From Spirochaetales bacterium (lineage in GTDB: Bacteria > Spirochaetota > Spirochaetia > SZUA-6 > DRHE01): 32,660 bases of DNA. Shown here one piece after another: positions 1 to 6,744 of this stretch. The position numbers and the translations under genes are program-made. Numbering within the stretch: the first letter of the stretch is position 1; each line of letters begins with the position of its first letter. The stretch is from contig JAUVWI010000040.1 in assembly GCA_030604195.1 (NCBI GenBank), forward strand, positions 1-32,660, read 5' to 3'. Under the pieces are notes generated by a model. The model searched no databases and was not told the DNA's origin. It worked only from the letters and a program-made list of their open reading frames with translations.

Positions 1-295
1 CTCCCTGTGCCGCCATTTTTTCGGTAAAGCTCTTCAGGCTGGAAAAATCCTCCACCATCCTGGGCCTGGCTACAATAGTTCCCAGACCCTGCTTTTTCAC
101 CAGCAGATCCTCAAAAACCAATCCCGCGATCGCATTTCTTACGGTAATCCTGCTCACTGAATAGATCTGCTGCAATTCTTTTTCAGTGGGTATCAGATCG
201 CCCACTTTATAGATACCCTGCTCAATTTTATTTTTGATCTCTTCCTGGAGCTGGAAATATAGAGGAATAGGACTTTTTTCATCGAGCCTGGTCAT
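1..295 (-). CDS. GntR/HutC-family transcriptional regulator, 5' part only
   Basis: Partial gene cut by the left window edge; 98 N-terminal residues are visible. They form a typical GntR winged helix-turn-helix: an N-terminal PIPLYFQLQEEIKNKIEQG helix, then IPTEKELQQIYSVSRITVRNA as the recognition helix region, then the wing (KQGLGTIVA). The next residues (EDFSSLKSFTEKM) match the linker into a UTRA-type effector domain, so the HutC subfamily is likely. The ATG at 295 follows an AGGAGG site at 301-306 (read on the minus strand). The ligand cannot be told because the effector domain lies outside the window. Upstream palindromes suggest autoregulation. Confidence 0.9.
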   Translation of the reverse strand, partial: MTRLDEKSPIPLYFQLQEEIKNKIEQGIYKVGDLIPTEKELQQIYSVSRITVRNAIAGLVFEDLLVKKQGLGTIVARPRMVEDFSSLKSFTEKMAAQG

Positions 296-345
296 TTCTT
301 CCTCCTACCGGTTGCTTAATCACTGTCCGTACGTGAAGTATTAAT

Positions 346-419
346 ATTATAACGATCTATCGTAATAACGTTATAACCTTTATAGCTTTATTTTTACCAC
401 AGGAGATATGGTCTGTCAA
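346..419 (-). promoter_or_regulatory. Promoter and probable operator of the GntR-family gene
   Basis: Read on the minus strand, TTGACA (414-419) and TAAAAA (391-396) are 17 bases apart, a plausible sigma-A promoter. Just downstream lie two adjacent palindromes, ATAACGTTAT (365-374) and ACGATCTATCGT (352-363), and a perfect TATAAT (346-351). TTATAAC occurs twice (347-353, 371-377). Position and symmetry suit an autoregulatory operator for the adjacent regulator; this is inference. Confidence 0.45.
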
Positions 420-609
420 CTGGTTTTTTTTGGAAATTATATAAACACCAGGCTGGACTTGCCAATCCTTATAACATCGCCGTGTGATAATTATAGCGCT
501 TTTGGATACTTAAACATTTATTTTCTTGCAATATTTTGCCGGGGAATGTAGTATTCACGGGCTCGGCGGAAAACCCGTTAATTATTATGGTATGCAAAAG
601 GAGAAAAAA
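420..609. other. Intergenic stretch between divergent genes
   Basis: With 296-419 this makes a gap of about 310 bases between the GntR gene and the flavoprotein gene. It is AT-rich. Apart from the minus-strand control elements and an AAGGAG ribosome binding site at 598-603, no coding signal or RNA gene was seen. An open frame from 526 runs into the flavoprotein, but it has no ribosome binding site and its first 28 residues do not resemble the family. Confidence 0.5.
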
Positions 610-987
610 ATGTCAGTATTGCCGGAAAAAGTAAGTAAAGCATGGGATAAAAAAAAGGTACCTATCATATTTACAACTGTAGATGAAGATGGAGTCCCAA
701 ATGCTATCTATGCTACCTGTGTGAATAAATTCAATGAAGATACAATAGTGATTGCGGATAATTTTTTTGACAAAACACGGAAAAACATTCTCGCAGAAAG
801 TAAAGGTTCTATTCTTTTTATTACTGATGAAGACAAGGCTTTTCAAGTTAAGGGGGCTATTGAATACCACAAAGAAGGTGATATTTTTAAGGATATGAAA
901 AAATGGAATCCAAAGCAACATCCAGGTCATGCTGCAGCAGTATTGAAAGTGGAAGAAGTTTATTCAGGCTCAGAAAAGCTTTTATAG
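610..987 (+). CDS. Pyridoxamine 5'-phosphate oxidase-family FMN-binding protein
   Basis: A 125-residue single-domain split-barrel flavoprotein. Features seen are the N-terminal IIFTTVDEDGVPNAIYA strand pair (the 'share results with the outside' signature of PNPOx-like proteins), a central KTRKNILAESKGSILF segment typical of the FMN-phosphate contact, and the KAFQVKGAIEYHKEG strand pair before the C-terminal helix. The ATG at 610 is preferred because AAGGAG lies 6 bases upstream; longer versions from 526 lack a site. Short PNPOx-like proteins of this type reduce or bind flavin and are often of unknown substrate; biosynthesis of pyridoxal phosphate is unlikely for so small a protein. It stands alone, without an evident operon partner. 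Confidence 0.82.
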   Translation: MSVLPEKVSKAWDKKKVPIIFTTVDEDGVPNAIYATCVNKFNEDTIVIADNFFDKTRKNILAESKGSILFITDEDKAFQVKGAIEYHKEGDIFKDMKKWNPKQHPGHAAAVLKVEEVYSGSEKLL

Positions 988-1144
988 GCCTAACAAATGG
1001 ATGCAATGGATTTTCAACTCGGATTAGATTTCTAAGAGCTTAACACATATAAAACCCCCGGAGAGTGATTGGAAATCGAGAGAGGAGGATAAAAAGTCGG
1101 CAGCTAAAAAATGGACGAAAAAAGACATTTTATGGAGTACACTC

Positions 1145-1621
1145 TTGACTATATTGTCTATAGCATGTTTTCCGGTTAATCCGCTGGTCTTATCCGGCGT
1201 CCTCGTATCCGGTCATAATCAGGCGGCGTATATAGTAGGTTGGGCGGTCTGGGCATTTGGTATGGCACTGGTAATGGCCCCAATAATCATCTTCCCCCGC
1301 CGGGGCGGGGTCGAAAAAGGTAAATCATTTATAAACACTACTCTCCTGGTTAATACAGGAATTTATGGCGTGGTCAGGCACCCGCAATACCTGGGCGGGA
1401 TTTTCGCAATATTTATGACTACACTATTATGGTACCCACACTGGTTATTCGTGGTACTTGGTGTCATGGGTACGGTGGTTGTCTACATGGGCAGCAGGGA
1501 TGAAGATCAGCGTCTTATTCAGCAGTTTGGTGATGAATACATACGCTATATGGAAAAGGTACCAGGTATGAATCTATTAGCAGGGATCATACGGCTGCTA
1601 CGACATGGAAAAAGAAAATGA
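1145..1621 (+). CDS. Isoprenylcysteine carboxyl methyltransferase-like membrane methyltransferase; start codon apparently lost
   Basis: At least 158 residues with several hydrophobic segments and the family signature near the C-terminus: GVVRHPQYLGG (RHPxYxG, SAM-binding helix turn), then a DEDQRLIQQFGDEYIRYMEKVP tail that matches the E..L...FG..Y..Y...VP motif of ICMT/phospholipid-methyltransferase-like proteins. The only conventional start in frame is TTG at 1145, which has no ribosome binding site. The frame is open upstream to 1028. A strong AGAGGAGG at 1081-1088 is followed after 5 bases by AAG (1094-1096), from which a natural N-terminus (SAAKKWTKKDILWSTLL) is read. An ATG-to-AAG change or base-call error at 1095 is the simplest explanation. 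The substrate is unknown. Confidence 0.75.
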   Translation: MTILSIACFPVNPLVLSGVLVSGHNQAAYIVGWAVWAFGMALVMAPIIIFPRRGGVEKGKSFINTTLLVNTGIYGVVRHPQYLGGIFAIFMTTLLWYPHWLFVVLGVMGTVVVYMGSRDEDQRLIQQFGDEYIRYMEKVPGMNLLAGIIRLLRHGKRK

Positions 1622-1684
1622 AGAAAATGCGAATTAACACCAATTGCAAAAAAACAAAAAGCTTACAGTTGAATAGCTCCCTGC

Positions 1685-3047
1685 CTAAAAATCGCCGGCC
1701 CTGGCTCTCTTTCTCTTGAATATTCTTCCCATATCACTGCCGATCAAATAGAGACTGGGCACCAGCACCAGGGTTAGCGGGGTGGCAAAGAGCAAGCCGT
1801 AACCCAGGGTCAGCGCCATGGGGGCCATGTATAGATCGTAGCCGCCTATACCATAGGCAAGTGGCAACACGCCGGCTGCAGTGGTCAGGGTGGTCAGCAG
1901 AATGGCGCGCAGCCGATTGGCCGTTCCCCGGGCTACCAGCTCCCGGAGCTCCATTCCGGTTTTTTGTTTGACAAGCTCATTGATATGGCTGACCAGTACC
2001 AGGGAGTCATTCACCACCACCCCTACCAGGCCGATTACGCCGGTCATGGCCAAAAATCCCAGTGGCTCGCCATGCAGGGCCAGGGCAATTATGACCCCGG
2101 TAAGGCCAAAGGGTATGGCAGCGATCACCATCAAAGGCTGAGTAAAAGAATCAAACAGCAGCACCAGGAGAAAATATATACCCAGCAGGGCGATTATGAA
2201 GGCAACAGCCAGGCGTATAATCGATTCCCGGCTCTCGCCGGCCTCTCCGCCCACAATTATCTCCGTTCCGGGCCAGTCTTTTTCCAGATTGATATGGTTC
2301 AGCACCTCCTTAGTCGCCTTAAGCGGCGTGGTCACGTCCGTGTCCACATCGGCCGTAATAGTGGTAGCCCTCTCACCCTGATAATGGCGATACGCGTTCG
2401 GCCCGGGACCGGTGCGCAGGGCGGCCGCCTCTCCAAGTCTTATAAGGCGGCCCTGCTGGTTGGGAATGGGCAGATTCAGCAGAAAACGCTCATCCCGCCG
2501 GGCTTTGCGGGCCAGTTGGACCCGAAACCGGAGGTCTTCAGCGCACCCTCTTCACTTTCTTCTCTAAACGTCGTGTGATTTCCCTCAAGCTCCCATAGGG
2601 TAGATTCCCCGAAATGCCCATCTCGAAGAGGGGAATGTTAGCCGTGGTTATCTCATCGACCTCGGGTGACTCGGTAACCTCTGTGGGCAGATCCGTAACC
2701 CCTGCAACTGCATCCCGGATATTCTGCTTGACCTCATCCATCTCTTTTACATCGGGGTCCAGATACACCTCGATCTCCGACCTGTTCTCGAAAGAACTGG
2801 AGATAATGCGATCGATGCCGGTGACTGTTTTTAAGGCATCCTCTATTTTGTTGGTCACATTCAATTCAACATCTTCCGGAGAAGCCCCGGGGTAGACAGT
2901 CCTGATATCCATCTGTGCCAGATCAATTGTAGGGAATTGATCTCGTTTCAGTGTGCGGACCGTGATCAAACCGAGCAGTAAAATCATGATAGTGAACAGA
3001 GTAGCCAGTTTATGGCGCCTGGTGAAAAACTCAAAAATCCGATTCAT
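1685..3047 (-). pseudogene. RND (AcrB/HAE1-type) efflux transporter with a large internal deletion and frameshift
   Basis: Two pieces of one RND pump lie in order in different frames. The N-terminal piece (3047-2538) has TM1 (LATLFTIMILLLGLITV), the DQFPTIDL loop and the YPGASPEDVE porter-domain start, and stops after about 169 residues. The C-terminal piece is open from about 2549 to 1685; it begins in the last porter segment (LLNLPIPNQQGRLIRLGEAA) and contains the final TM helices with AGVLPLA and the VVNDSLVLV helix. Full-length pumps have about 1,000-1,050 residues; roughly 590 are missing, including the central TM4 region that carries proton-relay acidic residues. No membrane-fusion-protein gene is next to it. 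The product cannot work as a pump. A GAGGGG site precedes the ATG at 3047. Confidence 0.85.
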
Positions 3048-3361
3048 GTTATTCCCCTCTTTTACTGCACCTTGTTCTTATAGTAATGGTAATTATCCGG
3101 CTCATGAGCCATGATCAGGTTTGAAAACAAAAAAGTCAACAAAAAACAGCTGAAATTGCCTGCCGCTCAGCTGAAATTCAACACCAGATCCTTGCAAATT
3201 TAATTTCTTCATACTATAATAGTTTGATACTATCTGTTTGATTTTACATCTGCGGTTTTTGTCTTATAGATTGAAATGTGCATGAATCCGGCTCAGTCTA
3301 ATTCCGGGCAGGGCACTGTTCTGAAAACAGAATATATAAGACAGCATGTGCAGAACAGGGG
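3048..3361. other. Intergenic region between the RND remnant and the cyclase-like gene
   Basis: About 310 bases without a gene. It contains the plus-strand promoter at 3192-3220 and an imperfect direct repeat, CAGCTGAAATT, occurring twice near 3148-3177. No RNA gene or further coding signal was seen. Confidence 0.5.
3192..3220 (+). promoter_or_regulatory. Sigma-A-type promoter for the cyclase-like gene
   Basis: TTGCAA (3192-3197) and a perfect TATAAT (3215-3220) are separated by 17 bases. The only downstream gene on this strand starts near 3362, giving a leader of roughly 135 bases. Confidence 0.6.
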
Positions 3362-4336
3362 GTGACCGTGCTGGATCCGTCATTACACAATAATCTGGTT
3401 GAACTGATTACCATCAATTTCGGCGCTGATGAAATCAATGAACTGGGCAAACTGGTTCTGGGCTCCTTTGACGCAAATAGACTCTCGGGAATACATAGCC
3501 ATATATCCTTATCTCCCAGGAAAAGCGCCAACCTTCTGGTAGAACAGGCAGCCGGCCGCAGTCAAGCAGGGCCATTAATAAAATTAGTGGCAGAACTGGA
3601 TCAGGGTATTCTCCTGGGCAGGCAAATTAATGTAGAGGGTCTGGAGGTCTTTTTAAGCCAGCTGGCCAGAAGTGGATTTATTTATGATTTTCAAACACGG
3701 AAAATTATCTCTACCCGCAAAGATCCGACGGAACTGGTAAACTGGGGTTCTCTTAAAGATGGAAAGATTTATGAAATTACCGTAATGAGCCTGGATATAG
3801 TGGAAAATTCCAAATTAGTTAAAAGATTCGGCATAAGGAAGATGGAAAAACTCTACTATAGATTATGGAATTTCCTGAAACAGAAGCTAAAAGTATTCGA
3901 CGGCCGAATGTGGTCCTGGGCCGGAGACGGCGGCATTATGGCCTTCGCATTTAAAGATCAGGTATACAGGGCAGTTCAGTGTGCCGTTGAGATCCAGAGC
4001 ACAATTCCTATTTTCAACATGTCAAGTCAGGTGGCCTTTCCCATTGACATATCACTGCGTATAGCCATCGATACCGGCAGGGTCAAGTTCTTTTCCGATA
4101 CCGGAAAAATCGTCTCCGAGGTTATAAACTTTGCCGCTCATCTGGAAAAGAATAGAACATTACCCGGCATGATTTCTGTCTCCGGGAATATATGGAACTT
4201 GCTTCCCCCCAGGGTAATCTCAATTTTATGCAGCGGCGGTTTTTTTGAGGAGCAGGAGTACTATATAACCAGAAAGAGGCTGGACCGGTTATTTATGGAA
4301 GATGATGAATATCTGAACCAGGAGCTCCCGGCCTGA
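3362..4336 (+). CDS. Class III nucleotidyl cyclase-homology protein with N-terminal effector-associated-like domain
   Basis: 324 residues. Residues 140-300 match the class III adenylyl/guanylyl cyclase fold: VMSLDIVENS with the first metal Asp (D145), WAGDGGIMAF with the second (D189), the LRIAIDTGRV strand, and VINFAAHLEK followed by PGMISVS. The asparagine that orients the ribose is present (N256), but the arginine normally four residues on (N-x-x-x-R) is His (H260). Residues 8-80 form a helical domain (hydrophobic helices with GADEINELGKLV and LVEQAAGRSQAGPLIKLV) that resembles the effector-associated/death-like domains of bacterial signalling proteins; this is a tentative match. It has no membrane segment, so it is cytosolic. 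The start is uncertain between GTG 3362 and GTG 3368. It is transcribed alone. Confidence 0.75.
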   Translation: MTVLDPSLHNNLVELITINFGADEINELGKLVLGSFDANRLSGIHSHISLSPRKSANLLVEQAAGRSQAGPLIKLVAELDQGILLGRQINVEGLEVFLSQLARSGFIYDFQTRKIISTRKDPTELVNWGSLKDGKIYEITVMSLDIVENSKLVKRFGIRKMEKLYYRLWNFLKQKLKVFDGRMWSWAGDGGIMAFAFKDQVYRAVQCAVEIQSTIPIFNMSSQVAFPIDISLRIAIDTGRVKFFSDTGKIVSEVINFAAHLEKNRTLPGMISVSGNIWNLLPPRVISILCSGGFFEEQEYYITRKRLDRLFMEDDEYLNQELPA

Positions 4337-4450
4337 TACCTGCAACTTCATAAACTATCTGCTGCCAGTCTACTGCAGAAAACAGAGCTTCTTGTGCAAC
4401 AAACGGCTGATAAAACCAGGTGCAACTGGAGTTATCTTACAATCAGTTGA

Positions 4451-5230
4451 TTAAAAGGAGTTCAGCTCAGTGACATAGCCGCTTTTAATTTTTACCAGCT
4501 CTCCTCTCATCTGAGAGTTGTCCTGCTGATTCGTTCCCTGGTATTTAACACTTCCCCCCGGTACTTTCCTGGTCAACCACCACTCGAAGACGTACTGTTC
4601 CTCTGCTCCTTCAACAGCTTCGGTAACCAGGTGATCCGTAACAAATGTACCCGCTTTAACGGTTACAGTTTGCTTTCCCCTGTTGAGCCCGGCATAATCC
4701 TCTTCGGAAATGCTCTCCACCTCTGACGTCTGGTCGGCCTGTGCATTTCCCTCTGCCTGTTCTTCAGGAATATATTCAACAATTTCACCGCTTTCCGGGT
4801 GTATAAAACGAATTTTATGGATATTGTAATCCGCATCGATCAAATACTCATAGAGTTTGGATCCCTGCTCATCTTTATAGCGCAGCTGCCACCACTGGAG
4901 ACCATCGGGCAAATTTTTCAGCAAAGCCCTTTCAAGCTCATAGCTATAGACTCTATCCTGATCTTTGTTCTCTACCAGCCATACCGTACCCTGTCCCTCT
5001 TTATAGCTCTCCCCTTCAAATGCGTAACCGCCGCCATAGACCGAAGTGGAATAGACCATGGAGAATTCCAATACCGGGCCCATCTCCGCCATTTTCTCCA
5101 TTCCGGACATCGCATCTTTAGTCCCGGAAATAAGACTGCTGACGCCCTCTTTTAATCCGGCACAGCCGCTGATTATACTGATTATCAAAAGAATTATAAC
5201 CAGGTATCCCTTCCCACGAAGCATCCGCAT
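4451..5230 (-). CDS. Lipoprotein of unknown function
   Basis: 259 residues starting at ATG 5230, which has AGGAGG 6 bases upstream; a longer in-frame start at 5293 lacks this and would bury the signal peptide. The N-terminus is a lipoprotein signal: MRMLRGKGYL, a hydrophobic run, and the lipobox IISGC. The mature part is rich in aromatic residues and beta-prone segments (LEFSMVYSTSVYGGGYAF; YVFEWWLTRKVPGG), with an acidic Gln/Glu-rich linker in the middle. Its last portion (GKQTVTVKAGTFVTDHL) resembles outer-surface or envelope proteins that report or bind small molecules, but no family was recognised with confidence. It stands alone between a plus-strand gene and the end of the xanthine-dehydrogenase operon. 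Confidence 0.75.
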   Translation of the reverse strand: MRMLRGKGYLVIILLIISIISGCAGLKEGVSSLISGTKDAMSGMEKMAEMGPVLEFSMVYSTSVYGGGYAFEGESYKEGQGTVWLVENKDQDRVYSYELERALLKNLPDGLQWWQLRYKDEQGSKLYEYLIDADYNIHKIRFIHPESGEIVEYIPEEQAEGNAQADQTSEVESISEEDYAGLNRGKQTVTVKAGTFVTDHLVTEAVEGAEEQYVFEWWLTRKVPGGSVKYQGTNQQDNSQMRGELVKIKSGYVTELNSF

Positions 5231-5330
5231 AAAATTCCTCCTAAACCTATTTTTTATTATTTTGGTGATATATAATCTGATCTTACAACACAAGGTATAG
5301 ATTAAGCAATAGGAAGAGCACTTAGAAAAA

Positions 5331-5861
5331 TCAATCTGATTGCTCTTTTGACGCCAGTTTAACCGCTTCGATTATCTGTTTATAGCCGGTGCAGCGGCAT
5401 AAATTACCTGAAAGCGCCTCTTTAATCTCATTCTCACCCGGGTTTGGGTTCTCTGCTAAAAGCGCAAACGCACTTAAAATAATCCCCGGTGTGCAGAAAC
5501 CGCATTGCACTGCCCCGGCATCAATAAAGGCCTGCTGCAAGGGGTGCAGGGTGCCCTTTGGGTGCGAAGTGCCCTTTGGGTGCAGGGTGTCCTCCGTGTG
5601 CGGTTCACCATTTTTCCCCTTCAGCCCCTCAATTGTTATTATCTCGCACCCTTGAACCTGACCGGCCAGTATTAAACAGGAATTAACCGATTTGCCATTC
5701 AGAATCACGGTACAGGCTCCGCACTCACCTACACCGCAGCCCTCTTTAACCCCCATAAGGTTGAGATCCTCTCTCAACACATCGAGCAGGCGTCTATTCC
5801 CATCCACAATAATACTATGTTCCCGATTGTTAACCCTGAATTTGAGCTCTATTTTATTCAT
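5331..5861 (-). CDS. xdhC: Xanthine dehydrogenase-type [2Fe-2S] subunit (XdhC/CoxS family)
   Basis: 176 residues. The N-terminal plant-type ferredoxin domain has C42, C47, C50 and C62 (CGVGECGAC...C). The C-terminal four-helix domain has C120, C123, C155 and C157 (CGFC...CRC), giving the two [2Fe-2S] clusters that carry electrons from the molybdenum subunit to FAD. The linker at residues 88-107 is longer than usual and is built of hexapeptide units (HPKGTS, HPKGTL) encoded by an 18-base tandem repeat. It is the last gene of the operon; its start overlaps the FAD-subunit stop by 8 bases, implying coupled translation. The substrate (xanthine, hypoxanthine or another N-heterocycle or aldehyde) cannot be read from this subunit. 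Confidence 0.93.
   Translation of the reverse strand: MNKIELKFRVNNREHSIIVDGNRRLLDVLREDLNLMGVKEGCGVGECGACTVILNGKSVNSCLILAGQVQGCEIITIEGLKGKNGEPHTEDTLHPKGTSHPKGTLHPLQQAFIDAGAVQCGFCTPGIILSAFALLAENPNPGENEIKEALSGNLCRCTGYKQIIEAVKLASKEQSD
5545..5598. repeat. Three 18-bp tandem repeat units inside the [2Fe-2S] subunit gene
   Basis: The units are TGCAGGGTGCCCTTTGGG, TGCGAAGTGCCCTTTGGG and the diverged TGCAGGGTGTCCTCCGTG. Since 18 is a multiple of 3 the frame is kept and each unit adds six residues (H-P-K-G-T-L/S) between the two cluster domains. Confidence 0.85.
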
Positions 5862-6729
5862 CAGTTACCACCCCCATAACCCGTTTAAGAGCTCTTACAG
5901 CCAGGGCCTCAACCACCGGCTTTTTATAATCCGTTGACCAGCGGTATCCGGACCTCTCTATCATTTCTCCGCTTATCAGCTCTGCCGCCTCCTTCATATC
6001 CTCTTCGGCAGGGATCTTTCCCAACAGCACAGCTTCCGCCGCTTTGAAACGGCAGGGCAATGGGGTTACTGAACCTGCGGATATCCGGATATCCTCAATC
6101 TTACCCTCATCATTCAGCCGGGCTGCCAAAGCTAAACTCATTCGTGATTTTGCCAGTGCATTACGGCGTGCAAGCCTGACAAAGACGCTCTCGGAATCCC
6201 GGGGCAGCTTCTTAAAATAGATCTCATATAAAAGCTCATCCGGCGCTATATCTACCTGGAATGGTCCTTTGAAAAAACTCTCTATGGCAACTTCTCTTTG
6301 ATCATTCCCTTTTCTCAAGACAACCGTAGCCTGCAGCACAACCAGGGGTGGAGCCGTATCCGCACAGGGCGCTGCGGTAACAATATTTCCCCCTAAGGTT
6401 CCCCTGTTCCTGATCTGGGGGGAGCCTAACGCTGAAGCTGCTTCAGCAAGCACCGAAGCTCTCTCCTTAAGCAGCCTGCTGGCCGCCAGTTGAGCATGAG
6501 TCACCCCTGCCCCTATCCTGATATACTCTCCTTCTTCTATTATATAGTTCAATTCAGACAGAGAGGATATATCCAGGAGCATCGTGGTACCGGCAGGCAG
6601 GTTATGCTTGCGCAGATCAATCATCAGGTCAGTACCCCCGGCAACCACCCGGGCCCTATTTCCCATAGAAGCCAGTAGACTGCAAGCTTCATCTATATTT
6701 TCCGGTCGTATTAAATCAAAATCCTGCAA
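5854..6729 (-). CDS. xdhB: Xanthine dehydrogenase-type FAD-binding subunit (CoxM/XdhB family)
   Basis: 291 residues, the usual length for this subunit. It has both FAD signatures of the vanillyl-alcohol-oxidase/CoxM fold: RVVAGGTDL at 27-35 and TLGGNI at 111-116, followed by the C-terminal CO-dehydrogenase flavoprotein domain (residues 175-285). It takes electrons from the [2Fe-2S] subunit and passes them to NAD or another acceptor. The gene lies 15 bases after the molybdenum-subunit gene and overlaps the start of the next gene, so the three subunits are made together. AGGAGG just upstream of the ATG supports the start. Confidence 0.93.
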   Translation of the reverse strand: MQDFDLIRPENIDEACSLLASMGNRARVVAGGTDLMIDLRKHNLPAGTTMLLDISSLSELNYIIEEGEYIRIGAGVTHAQLAASRLLKERASVLAEAASALGSPQIRNRGTLGGNIVTAAPCADTAPPLVVLQATVVLRKGNDQREVAIESFFKGPFQVDIAPDELLYEIYFKKLPRDSESVFVRLARRNALAKSRMSLALAARLNDEGKIEDIRISAGSVTPLPCRFKAAEAVLLGKIPAEEDMKEAAELISGEMIERSGYRWSTDYKKPVVEALAVRALKRVMGVVTDE

Positions 6730-6744
6730 AGTATAATTCCTCCT

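Noticed and set aside
1111-1179. Short ATG frame of 22 codons near the ribosome binding site of the ICMT-like gene
   Set aside because: It is out of frame with the conserved protein, stops quickly and is too far from the AGGAGG; a mutated start at 1094 explains the site better.
1964-2578. Long plus-strand open frame of 204 codons opposite the RND remnant
   Set aside because: It is antisense to conserved RND sequence, has no ribosome binding site and no recognisable family.
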